Assembly (NCBI GenBank): GCA_024195265.1
Contig: JAJLRJ010000006.1
Span: 14,629,639 to 14,693,638 of the forward strand
DNA length: 64,000 nt
Direction of reading: 5' to 3'
Origin: Dendrophyllia cribrosa
Taxonomy: Eukaryota; Cnidaria; Anthozoa; Scleractinia; Dendrophylliidae
The number at the start of each line of letters is the position of its first letter. The first letter of the stretch is position 1. Made by a program: the position numbers and the translations under genes. Positions 1 through 12,224 of this stretch are shown in pieces. The notes below the pieces were generated by a model. It did no database searches, was not told the origin of the DNA, and saw only the letters and a program-made list of their open reading frames with translations.

Positions 1-1970
1 TCCTTCGGAAAAGTTTGCTATGCAGGCTTGGCTAGATTTGGCGATGTATCGCAAGCTACAATGCTCGCTGTTTGTTTTGTTATCTGTATACCAGTCCCCT
101 CCGCATTGCATTGATGTGTTGTTAATTGGGATGAGGTTGTTTGTCACGATTCAATAGGACGTAGTCATGAACTGACAAGAACAGGGGAATTTCGAACGCT
201 TTCCATTTTTTATTACCTGTGCTGCAGAGTTTATTTTAGGCAAAATAAGGTCAGGGCTTAGAAATGAGGTATTTAGAATGTGTTTTCCAAACTATATGTT
301 ATTACTTATGCATCGTTATATGTCACGTAAAATAAAGGATTTATCATCAAGGTTCAGAGGGAAGCACTTCGCTTCCAAACCAGAAGCGCTAGTCTATTTT
401 TCAATATGGTTCTGTAAGCAACAACAACCAACACGAAATTAGGATTGCGTTCTTCGAACGCGATTATGCATCGTGTCACATGTCACGTAAAGAAATAAAG
501 GATTTATCATTAAGGTTCAGAGGGCAGCACTAAATCGCTTCCAAAACGAAAGCTCCAGTCTAGTTTTCAATATGGTTCTGTAAGCACGAAAACAGCAATA
601 AAATCTAGCGATTTTCACTGAGTCAAAAATTTAGATCGTTGCAAGATGGATTTGGAAGATGGATACCATAAATTTTGCTAGTTTAATTCTTTTGAGTAAC
701 TTTGGGCGTGCTGTTTGAACTTGAAACTTGGAAAGGGAGCGAATTTTAATCTTTTGAATGGCGTAAGTACAATTCCAATATCATGTTTGTTTGTTTTTCA
801 TTGTCTTACCGCCAGTATCTTAAGGGCCGCCATCCTAATTCAGTTTGTGACACGATTTGGGACACGTTTCCGTGGGATTTTGTTTTTGGCGTTTCCGTAG
901 CTTTTGTTGCGCGAAGGAAGAGTGTCTTTGCCTTTTGGATGCGCGAGAGTTGGAGCATTTTTTGCATGGCCCATCCTTCGCGCAGCTAAAACGCGGAAAA
1001 CTCTTTCCACGCGCCCCCAACGCGCAGAAAATTCTACGGAAAAGTTTGCTATGCAGGCTCGGCTAGATTTGGCGATGTATCGGAAGCTACAATGCTCGAT
1101 GTTTGTTTTGTTATCTGTATACCAGTCCCCTCCGCATTGCATTGATGTGTTGTTAATTGGGATGAGGTTGTTTGTCACGATTCAATAGGACGTAGTCATG
1201 AACTGACAAGAACAGGGGAATTTCGAACGCTTTCCATTTTTTATTACCTGTGCTGCAGAGTTTATTTTAGGCAAAATAAGGTCAGGGCTTAGAAATGAGG
1301 GATTTTTCAATGTGTGTTCCGAACTATATGTTATTACTTATGCATCGTTATATGTCACGTAAAGAAATAAAGGATTTATCATCAAGGTTCAGAGGGCAGC
1401 ACTTCGCTTCCAAAACGGAATATCCAGTCTATTTTTCAATATGGTTCTGTAAGCACGAAAACAGAGATAAAATCTGGGGACTTTCATTGAGTTAAAAATT
1501 TAGATTGTTACAAGATCGATTTGGAAGATGAATACCGTAAATTTTGCTACTTTTATTCTTTTGAGTAACTTCTTTTGCCTGGTGGATTGGGATGAAGTTG
1601 TTTTGTTTGTCATGTTTCAGTAAACGAGAATCGGGAATTTCGAACGTCCTCCACTTTATTACCGGTGCAGCTGTGCTGCAGAGTTTCGTTTAGGCAAAAT
1701 AAGGTCAGGGCTTAGAAATGAGATATTTGGTATGTGTTTTCTAAACTACATGTTATTATATATGGTTATATGTCACGTAAAGAAAGAATTTATCTTCAAA
1801 GTTCAGAGGGCAGCACTTCGCTTCCAAACCAGAAGCGCTAGTCTATTTTTCAATATGGTTCTGTAAGCACGAAAACAGTAATAAAATCCAGCGACTATCA
1901 CTGATTTAAAAGTTTAGATTCTTACAAGATCGATTCGGAAGATGAATACCATAAATTTTGCTAGTTGTAC

Positions 1971-2880
1971 TGTTTAGAGCTAGTCTATATACAAAACAAG
2001 TTTGATATTTGATATATCAAGGACATATTTCATATACCAAGGAAATATTTTTGTCCGCTTTGGCGCGCCACTATAGTTTGGAAACGTGGTCGGTCGCAAA
2101 CTACAGTGGTCTCTTTCAGTTGAAACGGAAACTGTCCAAACGCACTTCAGCAGCATTTCAGCCATTCCACTTTCAATTTATTTTTAAGGTGGTCAGACAC
2201 GAGGGGTCATGTAGCAGGGACATGTCGCAGCGACATGTAGCAGCGACAAAAATTTGTGTACTAGGCACTGAAAGACATATAGCAGGAAGTGTAGCGGGGA
2301 CATGTAGCAGGGAAAAAAATCATCGCGCTTGCACACCACATGAAAATGTCGAGGGGACTTGTCTCAGGGACATGTTGCAGCGACACGTCCCCTCGTGTGA
2401 ACTGATACTATTATAATTGTGCAACACCAATAATTTTGGGGACATTTTGTCCCCGCGAGGTGTCCCATGAAGTTCAACAAGTTGAACTCCGTGAGACATG
2501 TCGCGGGGACAAAATGTCCCCAAGATTGGTGTTGCACAATTATGAAAGTATCACTTCACACGAGGGGACGTGTCGCTGCAACATGTCCCTGAGACATGTC
2601 CCCGAGACATTTTCATGTGGTGTGCAAGCGCGATGATTTTTATCCTGCTACATGTCCTTCAAAGTGTACTATAGAAATTTCTGTCGCTGCTACATGTCGC
2701 TGCGACATGTCCCTGCTACATGACCCCTCGAGTCTGACCACCTTTAGCGTAAAAGATGACCCTAACTTAAAGTCTTCTTAAAGATGTCGTACTACGATAC
2801 GCATTGAATCGTGCAGGTATTTCTTCCGTTCAATCTAGATCTTCCTCTTATTGATACATACAAGGAAATATTTTTGTCCA
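1971..2880 (+). repeat. Duplicate of the lysozyme promoter-proximal block
   Basis: Apart from the MITE at 2187-2743, this block matches 3760-4050, which lies just upstream of the lysozyme TATA box. Shared strings are GCGCGCCACTATAGTTTGGA, AGCGTAAAAGATG and GAATCGTGC. The copy diverges just before the position of the TATA box, which it lacks. Confidence 0.75.
2187..2743. mobile_element. Fold-back MITE with TTA target duplication
   Basis: The 557-bp element is one long inverted repeat. It begins AGGTGGTCAGACACGAGGGG and ends with the near complement, and its centre is at 2479-2480 (GTTCAAC-AA-GTTGAAC). It is flanked by TTA at 2184-2186 and 2744-2746. The related block around 3960-3985 reads straight through the site without the insert, giving an empty site. 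A 3-bp TTA duplication is typical of PIF/Harbinger-type elements, so this is probably a non-autonomous member. No transposase is present. Confidence 0.85.
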
Positions 2881-4053
2881 CAGGTAATGCTCTGATATTT
2901 TGAAACTTGGAAAGGGAGCGAATTTTTATCTTTTGAATGGTGTTAGTACAATTCCAATATCATGTTTGTTTGTTTTCCATTCTGTTACCGCCAGTATCTT
3001 AAGGGCCACCATCCTAATTCAGTTTGGGACACGATTTGGGACACGTTTCCGTGGGTTTTTCTTTTTGGCGTTTCCGCGTACCTTTTGCAGTTGCGCGAAG
3101 GAAGAATGTCTTTGTCTTTTGGATGCGCGAGAGTTGGAGTATTATTTGCACGGCCCAACCGCGCAACTAAAACGCGGAAAACTCTTTCCACGCGCTCCCA
3201 ACGCGCAGAAAATCCTACGGAAAAGTTTGCTATGCAGTCTCGGCTAGATTTGGCGATGTATTGCAAGCTACAATGCTCGCTGTTTGTTTTGCCATCTGTA
3301 TACCAGTCCCCTCCGCATTGCATTGATGTGTGGTTTTGGGATGAGGTTGTTTGTCACGTTTCAATAGGACGTAGTCATGAACTGACGAGAACAGGGGAAT
3401 TTCGAACGCTTTCCATTTTTTATTACCTGTGCTGCAGAGGTTCGTTTAGGATTCGAAAAATATGAAAGACGTTGTGTGCGATAAATTTTGGTAGATTATA
3501 ATATTCAAAAGCTGTATATTTCGAATAGGAACGTACCTCCACCAAGTGGCTAATACGTCGGCAGAGTGTGTTCACCTGTTAACGTTCAATTTTCGGGGAG
3601 CTCGCGCAGTGATGCAGAAGTATTCTGATCCCAGAATAGCAGGTTTGGCTTATGAGTGCTTATGGTTCGTCTCATCAATCCCTTCAAAGTCAATGGGGTC
3701 TTCTATATTCAAAGCTGGTCTTATATCTAAAAGATGTCGTATAAACACGGAAGTAAGTTGCATATATCCAAATCAAGTTTTATATGTACAGAACAAGTTT
3801 TATATTTCATATATCACGGAAGCATTCATATATCAGGGAAGTATTTTTGTCCGCCTTAGCGCGCCACTATAGTTTGGAAACGTGGTCGGGAACCATATAG
3901 TGGACTCTTTCCGGTTGAAACGGAAACTGTCAACGCATTTCAGTAGCATTTTAGCCTATTCGCATTTCATTTTATTTTTAGCGTAAAAGATGTTTCACTA
4001 GGTAAGCATGGAATCGTGCGGGTAATTCTTCCCGTTTAATCTCCTGCGCTGGG

Positions 4054-4087
4054 TATAAATAGCGTTGACTGAGCTAGCCCGTTTTCA
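4054..4087 (+). promoter_or_regulatory. TATA box and initiator of the lysozyme gene
   Basis: TATAAAT at 4054-4060 is followed about 30 bp later by TCAGTTC (4085-4091), which fits the animal initiator consensus and puts the transcription start near 4087. A short leader then ends in a good splice donor at 4124 (ACT|GTAAGAT). Confidence 0.6.
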
Positions 4088-4123
4088 GTTCGTCGCGCAC
4101 TGTCACGAATCCCTTCGAGAACT
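4087..4123 (+). other. Non-coding first exon of lysozyme gene (predicted)
   Basis: This is the stretch between the inferred start site and the donor GTAAGAT at 4124. It carries no ATG. The next exon begins at 4740 or 4757, after the acceptors CTTTTCAG or CCTGACAG, both just upstream of the start codon at 4781. Confidence 0.5.
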
Positions 4124-4780
4124 GTAAGATCCTTTATTTATTGCAAAAATCGTTTTTTCGGCAATGTGCTGCTGAACTTTTTTATTTAAAAATTCTGTTT
4201 TTACCGCTTTCTTAGGTTCCTCGGAAGATTTTGGGACACAAAAAAAGCTATTTTCAAAGATATACTGTATTAGATATCCAACTTCGATTCTGGTTTATAG
4301 CAGGTTGGTTTGATTTATAGTTAAGGCATTATTTAGTGGTTTAATAATCTTTTCCCACGATAAATCACCACTGGCCCTCTACGTTTGACGTACACTGGTG
4401 TCGAAAACCGATGTTAAAGGCTGATGACTCACATGCGCCTATAGTATTCTGTCTTTTAAAATTACTCTAAGCAATTGTACAGCAGTTTTCGAAAACCGCG
4501 ACTATCGAAAATAATAAAATTTTGCGAGAAAATGAACCATACCACTGCCCACCAACCAGATTCAATAGTAAGCCAGGCGCGCAGGGCACATTAGCATTCG
4601 ATGATTTGCATTTCAGTTATAGAATATTGCTCGACTGAGTGACTTACTGGTAGGCCATTTGGCAACTTACGTTTACTTGGATTTTCGTTACTCAATTAAG
4701 TGAAAATGACTGATCTAATGACATGCCATTGCTTTTCAGATAATTTTCCCTGACAGGATCTGATCAAACATCTAAGCAAG

Positions 4781-7700
4781 ATGAAAACGCTGCTGGTTTT
4801 TGCTGTTGTGTTGTTGGCTTTTGGGGGAATCGCATATGCAGGAAGAAGGACCAAATGCGACGTAGTCAGGGCCCTGAGAGACGAGAATGTACCGGACTCA
4901 GACATCAGGGATTGTAAGTAGACTAACATTCGATTGAAGAAAAAGGCTCCACAGAATTCATAATCGCTTACTGTAACATCCACCTCCCGGATTTACGTAG
5001 TAGTCGTATCTATGGTTCAGCAACTCGTTCGTATGCTTCCTGGCGGCTGTTACAGGCTCCAACTGAGATCGTGGGAACGGCAAAATTAACAGGGAAAGCG
5101 CGAACGCAAAAACATGTGTGGGAATTTAAGAGCCTGGAACAGCAGCGAATGCGAAGCCTAGGGACGAATTCCGATTTCCGACAATGGTTTTAACTGAAAG
5201 ATACGCACTAGAATTCAGTATAGTACATAATCATGTGTACTTTTTTTTTGTCTGCAGGGCTGTGTTTGGTCAAACATGAAAGTGATTACCGGTATGACGT
5301 CACTAACACAAACAACGACGGGTCGAAGGATTATGGGATATATCAGCTGAATGATAGGTACTGGTGCGATCGAGGGAGCAGGATATACACAAGCTGCTGG
5401 CAGATAAACACCTATGGCTGTGGCCGTAAGTGCAAAGGTAAGTGAGTCACTGGACCATCCAACATACCGTATTCCTGTAGTAGGTAGTAGGGCCAATTTT
5501 AGGCCTCACAAAGGGGGGTGGGGGTATCTACTAGCGTGCAGAGCTGAACTTGGTCGAATTCCTCTAAATATTGCCATTAATCTAAGAATCCTCAACTACT
5601 TGTTACAGTATACCTTCAAAATAAACCCCAAAACTCTTTTGTTAAACAATCTTTCTTAATCTCATTAGATCTTCACTCGAATGGTAAAATTAGCTTTCAT
5701 TCTAATCTTATGAATTTCAATTTCAGAAATTTTAACTCCGATTTATTAAACACCGCTGAAGTCAAACACTGTACAAATTTAATGAAACAGAATATATATT
5801 TCTTATTGGCAACATATACTTCAGCATTCTCAAAAACTAGAATTTGATAGGACTTTTAAGAACGAATATACCCCCTCAAATTATCTAGGCCTAACTAAAA
5901 GAGCATCTGATGGGAGAGCATTAACTAAATTACGTATTAGTAATCACAAACTTATGATCGAACTGGGCAGATACAACAAAATTCCCCGGCAGAGACAAAA
6001 GGCTTTGCCCAGTTTGTGGTTCAAATCAAATCAAAGACGAAATCCATTTTCTTTTCTATTGTTTTAAATACGCAACAATAAGAAAACATTTTTACAATAA
6101 AATACAGACTTTTATACCAAATATTAGCCATTTACCTGTAACTGAATTGATCATAGAATTACTGAATTCTTCCATTTACTTTCTAAACATGCAATTAATT
6201 AAATTTATTTCATCTTGTTTTGATTCTCGAGATAAAATTGTTACCAATGTAATTTAATTATTCCAACGTATATATTATTATCATTTTTGTTTTCTTTCCT
6301 TTTGTAATTAGTTAGTTGTAAGCTTTTGCAATATTGTAAAATCTACAGTCATGCAAATAAAGCTAAATGTTTTTGTTACTAGAAGAAGGCTTGTATTATA
6401 TTAAATTTTTCCAAGTCGAAGTTCTGTGTTTACAACTATATGTAAAGGAAATTACAGGTTGTTATTCACCGTCAACACAACCTGTCATGCATTATATGAC
6501 AAATACTGTTTTACTGTAACAAACTTTAAGGTGACTGCCAAGAGCAACATAAACAAAGTATTGAGTAACAGCAGAACCCATGGATTCGGGATGAGAGAAA
6601 ATCAGTGGCAGGGTGGGTGGGGGCTTTTTTATATTGAATGAGGGGGTAGGGGGGGGGAGGGGGGGAGAGCATTATTGAGGAAGAGGCTAAATAGATGAAA
6701 TATGGTAATTTTAATTGGTTGCGCCTGAAACGGAAGCATAAATCGAACACGGTCTATTGGACGTTTTGCCCGTGTGGGTCACGCGCGTAAAACCTCTGAC
6801 AAATTAAATTCTGTGCACGGATTTATCGTCGAATTTGATTTTCCGAAGAATTAAGTTCGTCTGTCGCGTAAGTCTTTTATTTAGGATTTAGAAAGTAGTA
6901 AGAAGAACTCGGATTATCTGGAAAGGTTGAAAACAAAGCCATGCGGATAATCTTAAAAAAAAAAAACGACAAAAGCTTGGGCTTTTAACTTTATTTAATA
7001 GGCGACGATATATGCGACTACAATTAGTTTTTAGAATTCTAAACAAATTGAACTGCTCAAGACAACTGGAGGGTTATTTGAACCTGAGATCAGAGATCCG
7101 TGGGAAGGCCCTAAGAGACAGAGAGAAATGCACTTGCCTAGAACTAAAACCGCTATGGGGCAATCTACGTTTACGTACGTCGCAGGAAAAGATTGGAACG
7201 ACCTCCCCAAAGAACTCCGCATAAGCGACCTGAGCATGTACTCTTTTAACACTAAAACTTATACTTTTTTTTTCTTGAGTTAGATATTAAGAATCATATT
7301 TGTAGTGTTTAGGTTTCTAATTTTTTTTTTCTCCTTGTACATATACACTTTTAACCATTTTTAATGTGTTTAAATTGTTAGTGTTTTATAGGCTGATCAA
7401 CGGTTTATACCAGCGCTTCTTTTGATTCGCTGATGTTTTTTTTTATCAGGATAAATAAAACTTTAATTATTATTATTATGATATTTGTTTTTTTGACGAA
7501 CAGTCAAGAAATCAAAATTGACATTTTGATGAAACATTTAGTATTATTTGATATTCTTTGCTTTTATCATTTTTGACCATTTCTAACTATTTCAACGTAA
7601 TAAAGCGTGCTTCAGTAAAAACATACGATGATCAGCCTGGAGAGTATCTCTTTAAGGCTAAGGGAGATGTGTTGGATTTTAACAACAACAACAACAACAA

Positions 7701-7923
7701 CAGCAATAAGCTTTATTTACATGACTATAAATCGTTACAGTAGTTGTAATGAATAAAACACGAATAAAGACGATGAAAATTTAACCAATAAGCTAATTAA
7801 CGGGAAAAATACAAGAAGAGAAAAAATTGGCTAATTACCCGTCAAATGATAATAATCTGAAATTTAAGCATGATGAAATCATTAACTTCCAGTCATTTGA
7901 ATATATATTGACATAAAACTGAA

Positions 7924-7954
<31 letters not shown>

Positions 7955-8586
7955 TTTTTTTTTTTTTTTTTCATCATCTCATCATTTTTATTAAACAAAT
8001 AAATTATTTACAAAATTATAGGCACCCGCAGGTAGCATCAAGCTAATCGAGGCGGGTGCTTTTAGAAATAAATAGATAAATAAGAAATCACATTACAAAT
8101 AAAATACGGAGATAAATAAATTGGTACATAGATAAATAAAGAAACTGAGTCTTACAAGATTTTGAGTGAGACATTTAACAAGTCGGATAATTATTTTCAC
8201 ACGTCAAAATAAAATAAAACAAAGGAGAATGTCAAGAAATCATGTCTATTATAATTACTTGCTACCAACTTCCCAGGTAAAAACACACTTGGCAATTAAA
8301 TAGGCCCACCAGTCTGCAGTTCCCTTCCTCATGCAGTTATAAGAGGGAAATGTTTTGTTAGGATTTTCAACACTCTTGATGATGCAAGGAAAAGTTGCGC
8401 CTAAGATTTGGTTTTACGACACTGGTGCGAAGATAATTTTGACTTACATGAAACTGATTTAATTGACCCGTTTTATTTGCAGACTTTATCAACTATTATA
8501 TCGGTTGGGATACAGCATGCGCTGTAAAAATCAAGAAATGCAACAGCTTCAGGAAATGGTGGGTTAATAGAAGAGGATTTTTGTAG
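4781..8586 (+). CDS. C-type lysozyme, secreted (3 coding exons)
   Basis: The coding sequence joins 4781-4913, 5258-5437 and 8483-8586 and gives 138 residues. Both introns have GTAAGT donors and pyrimidine-rich CAG acceptors, and the phases agree. Residues 1-20 form a signal peptide (MKTLLVFAVVLLAFGG...). The mature chain has the glycoside hydrolase family 22 core: WLCLVKHESDY carries the catalytic Glu (Glu52, equal to hen Glu35), and NNDGSKDYGIYQLN carries the catalytic Asp (Asp69, equal to hen Asp52). YWCD and CAVKIK follow as in animal lysozymes. The enzyme cuts the peptidoglycan beta-1,4 bond and likely acts outside the cell in defence or digestion. Eight cysteines are present, but their spacing differs from hen: an extra Cys at 91 and 124, and the last two family cysteines absent. 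The C-terminus is about ten residues short, so a missed last exon is possible. No clear poly(A) signal precedes the fold-back element at 8808. Confidence 0.9.
5830..6380 (+). pseudogene. LINE reverse-transcriptase C-terminal remnant in lysozyme intron
   Basis: Conceptual translation gives a typical LINE tail: KLRISNHKLMIELGRY, then after a frameshift near 5995 CPVCGSNQIKDEIHFLFYC. This is the Cys-rich end of non-LTR retrotransposon ORF2. The reading frame is broken and no reverse-transcriptase core remains. CAAATAAAGCTAAATG near 6355-6370 resembles the element's 3' end. Confidence 0.65.
6641..6668 (+). repeat. G-rich tract
   Basis: GGGGGTAGGGGGGGGGAGGG and flanking Gs could form a G-quadruplex on the plus strand. 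It lies inside lysozyme intron 3. Confidence 0.5.
7122..7490 (+). pseudogene. LINE ORF2 3' end fragment with ATT tail
   Basis: A frame from 7131 reads RTKTAMGQSTFTYVAGKDWN and then LPKELRIS before a stop at about 7281. This is the conserved end of CR1/L2-like ORF2 (the G-x-W-N-x-L-P region). A 3' UTR and a tail of AATAAA plus ATT repeats follow at 7450-7490. The insertion is severely 5'-truncated. Confidence 0.6.
7680..7707. repeat. AAC microsatellite
   Basis: About eight AAC units with one AGC variant lie inside lysozyme intron 3. Confidence 0.8.
7925..8060 (-). mobile_element. 3' tail of a minus-strand retroelement
   Basis: Read on the minus strand, a hairpin (arms GCACCCGC and GCGGGTGC, about 8022-8060 on the plus strand) is followed by AT-rich sequence, a long A run and AAT repeats. 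This is the usual end of a retroposed LINE or SINE copy. No coding sequence remains. Confidence 0.5.
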
Positions 8587-8807
8587 TGCAGAACTGACCA
8601 TTAAGGTGGCAGTCCTGTTGAAAACTGTCTTTTTCGTACATTTAAGCCCTTTTTCGTTATGATCTCTTCAAGTTTTTACGTCATACAAAAATGTCGCAAT
8701 AGGGTCGTAGTGTAAGATGAGATAAATCTTTTGTGACTGATGTTTATAAAGAAGAAAAGTGGGGAGGGGGGATTAACTGAAGAAATTTTAGAAAAATTGA
8801 GATTTAA

Positions 8808-10661
8808 CGTGACTCGCTCGAAATCCAAAATGCGCTCATCTGTGACCTGGATGCAATTTCGCAACCGCAAACTTTTGGTTAACTTCTTTGCTTTTTACTC
8901 TATTGCAATAATTCGTTTTGTATCTCCTAGTTGAATGAAGCATGGATTATTAAATATGAACCGATTTTATTCGAAATAAATACAGGAGCCAAAATCTGGA
9001 TTTGCGCAAACCCCTCATTTCATATTGAGGTCCTGCTAGAAAAAAATTGGTCAAAATTTGGCTCAAAATTTGCGAATCGACTTCCTTTGACATAGTCTAG
9101 AATGTGGTCAAGTTACATAAAATTCGTCGGACAGAAACGCTGCAACAGAAATGCCGTCAACTTAGGAGCTTATTTCCGCCCGAGGTGAAATAAATATTTA
9201 TTGCGCCTCGAAAAGTAATAATCATGGACACTCAACACCAAGAATATGTTGTATAGGCATGCGTTATACCTTACAGCAAGTTCGATTGCGAATGCTACAG
9301 ACCATTAAAATTTACTGACTCAGTCTTTAGACCAATACACATGGCGAAAACGCGCTTAATATGTAATATTGCTATCCTCTTAATTTTACCGACATTATAT
9401 TTTTTTTGCTCCCAAAATATATAACGACAAGAAACTAGTAGTTAATCGGTACAACTTACGAACCGGTTTTGGTCACTCTAGGCATGTTTTCCTTGTTGAT
9501 AAACAACTTGTCGAAACTGCGGCATTCGCCCTATGGTCTTGCACGCAGATTTTAGGCTTCGTTGTTTACGAATGGTAATTAAATTTGACAATTCGTCAGG
9601 GGGAACCGAATTGACTTTACAGTATGCTTGACATACAACAGACAATATTCGTATTCTCGGTATTGAACTGGAACTAGCTTGCAATGGAGGCTCATGCGGG
9701 GGAATATCATTAAAAATATTTGCATGTGAAAAGAATGCCCCGCATGAGCCTCGTCTGCAAGCTAGTTCCAGTTCAATACCGAGAATACGAAAATCGTCTA
9801 TTGGCGAATGCTCACAAACAATGGCTCTATTGGAGCATATATGCCTGCGAACTACAGCCCAGGGTATGGTGTTACCCCCCTGACGAATTGTCAAATTTCA
9901 TTACCATTCGTAAACAACGAAGCCTTAAATCTGCGTGCAAGACCATAGCGCGAATGCCGCAGTTTCGACAAGTTGTTTATCAACCAGGAAAACACTTAGA
10001 GTGACCAAAACCGGTTCGTAAGTTGTACCAATACTACCAGTTTCTTGTCGTTATATGTTTTAGGAGCAAAATAATATATAATCTCAGTAAAATTAAGCGG
10101 ATAGCAATACTACATATTTAGCGCGTTTTCGCCATGTGTGTTGGTTTAAAGACTGAGTCAGTAAATTTTAATGGTTTGTAGCATTCGCAATCGAACTTGC
10201 TGTGAGATATAACGCATGCCTATACAACATATTCTTGGTGTTGAGTGTCCATGATTATTATTTTTCGAGGCGCAATAAATATTTATTTCACCTCGGGCGG
10301 AAATAAGCTCCTAAGTTGACGGCATTTCTGTCCGACGAATTTTATGTAACTTGGCCACATTCTAGACTATGTCAAAGGAAGTCGATTCGCAAATTTTGAG
10401 CCAAATTTTGACCAATTTTTTTCTAGCAGGACCTCCATATGAAATGAGGGGTTTGCGCAAATCCAGATTTTGGCTCCTGTATTTATTTCGAAGAAAATCG
10501 GTTGATATTTATTAATCCATGCTTCATTCAACTAGGAGATACAAAAAGAGTTATTGCAATAGAGTAAAAATCGAAGAAATTATGACCAAAAGTTTCTAGT
10601 GCCGTTGGGAAGTTGCATCCAGGTGACAGATGAGCGCATTTTGCATTTCGAGCGAGTCACC
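8808..10661. mobile_element. Large 1.85-kb fold-back element, TTAA-flanked
   Basis: Two arms of about 0.9 kb are near-exact reverse complements (left 8808-9701, right 9737-10661), separated by a loop of about 35 bp. The ends read CGTGACTCGC and GCGAGTCACC, and TTAA lies outside each end (8804-8807 and 10662-10665). The ORFs inside the arms are mirror images of one sequence and are probably not genes. A TTAA duplication is seen with piggyBac-type elements, so this may be a composite or non-autonomous one. Confidence 0.8.
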
Positions 10662-10665
10662 TTAA

Positions 10666-12224
10666 AGGAGATTGAAAATTAAAATTTGGAGTTCATAGTT
10701 AATTAATAGACGGACACTAAAACAGTCTGCTGACGATTCGGTAGGCTTTTAATTTGCGTGGTTAGCGGGGCGTCGATAAAACCCGGAACATGGTCAGTAC
10801 TTCAGAACATCCCGGAACATCCTGCACTCTATCAGAGATCTAACTCGTTCGCTGCGTGCACTCGTTCCATTTCATATACAAACCATCGAAAACAAACTCT
10901 TGTGTAAATACTTAATACCGTACGCACACACTTTCCATGAAGTAACTGTATTCTATATCAACTTTGGAAGGAAGGCATTAAAAAGCAACTCTTGTGATTT
11001 CATGTCGGAGTAATTTACATATTTTTTCTACTGTCCTCGCAGGTACGGGTGGCGTGCTCACTGCCAGGGACGAAATCTCTCCAGTAACTCCGCCTATGAC
11101 TTCAGCCATTGCTAGAATGCATTTGAAACCGCCTAAAAATCCGTAATTACTTCCACAAGACAGCCCCAAGGATCTCATTTTAACGAAGTTCGTGCTCAAC
11201 TAAAGTAGTCGGCATGAGATAGTAAATAAATGGTGCACATGGCAAAAAATTAAATTGGATGACATTTGCCTCTAATTTTTTAACTCGTCCCCAGACCCCC
11301 CATTTGACCCTTAAAATCACAGCGAAAATGCCATTTTTTGAAGGGAAAATCAAAATTTCGCCCATTTATGAATTACGTTTCGGAAATCCACACTCGTATT
11401 CCAGTAATTTGGTTGTTATTCTATCTGGAAACGTTAAAATATTTCAATAACTTAAAAACAAAAGTCCCGTCATTTTGACCTTGAAGTGACCAATGTCACC
11501 TAAAGGCTCGTATGGAGTTCAACCGCGCAGTCATCGCTTTTAGCGGTATAACTCATTTTAATAGGCGTAATGTCAACATCCACACTCGGTTTTGAAGAGA
11601 ATGGGATCTAGTGAACATTTTAGTGGGAAATGATTTAGTTGGAGGGAAAAAAACCGTCATTTTGCCATTTATTTCAGTGCAATATGCTTCGACTGAGCCC
11701 ATTTCGGCTTCTGTTGGTGACTTTCGCCGGACTGGGAATAAGTTCGTGTTCCAGTATCCTGTATGATGCCTAGTGATGTTGGATGATGTCTAGTTCCATT
11801 AGATGATTTCTAGGGAAGTTGATTAGGTCTAGCAACGTGCGATGATGTGTAGTGATGTTCCATGACGGGTGGTTAGGATTGGTGGTGGTTTAGGGGACAA
11901 CATTGTTATTGATTTTCAATTTGGTGTACTGGAACACGAACTTATTACCCGCGGACTAGCGCCCAGACCGTTCGAGCTCAACTGCGCATGGGCAATAGTT
12001 CATTTTAGTAACTCGCACGCGCGGAGCAAATGTCTCCTTTCAGGGGGCATTTTTTTGGTATGGACAAACTAGAATAAGAGCTTAGCTTTAATACTAATAA
12101 TTTTGTTAAATGTAGTAAAATGCACAATTAATAAAAGCTGTCAGCCGTTTATTTATCGTCGTCCCGTTATTTTCTTCAATCAATGCTTTCCTTAATGAAA
12201 ATATTTGATTTTTCGAAGATTTTT
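10666..12224. other. Non-coding stretch with short tandem motif
   Basis: No gene is seen apart from the micro-ORF at 11684. Degenerate copies of GATGATGTCTAGTGATGTT run from about 11758 to 11872. Confidence 0.5.
11684..11773 (+). CDS. Possible 29-residue secreted micro-ORF or signal exon
   Basis: A good acceptor (CCATTTATTTCAG, ending 11676) is followed 7 nt later by an ATG opening MLRLSPFRLLLVTFAGLG, a typical signal-peptide sequence, and a stop after 29 codons. No donor is seen before the stop. It may be a remnant first exon of a decayed secreted gene, or chance. Confidence 0.2.
   Translation: MLRLSPFRLLLVTFAGLGISSCSSILYDA

Larger units (their letters stand above)
1..3480. repeat. Array of duplicated blocks upstream of lysozyme gene
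   Basis: Three copies of one block can be read: the partial copy 1-240, then 714-1270 and 2898-3440. Landmarks are GAAACTTGGAAAGGGAGCGA at its start and CCAGTCCCCTCCGCATTGCA near its end. A second block with landmark AAGGTCAGGGCTTAGAAATG recurs at about 240-620, 1268-1560 and 1690-1970. The order suggests a tandem unit of about 2.2 kb, counting an inserted element at 2187. Short ORFs in the copies differ in frame and length and look non-coding. Confidence 0.85.

Noticed and set aside
2009..2781. Several overlapping ORFs rich in ETCRGDMSP-like strings
   Set aside because: Artefacts of the tandem CATGTCCC/GGGACATG motifs within the fold-back MITE.
9478..10004. ORFs of 138 and 94 codons
   Set aside because: They are the two arms of one fold-back element read on opposite strands and span its loop. 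No protein features.
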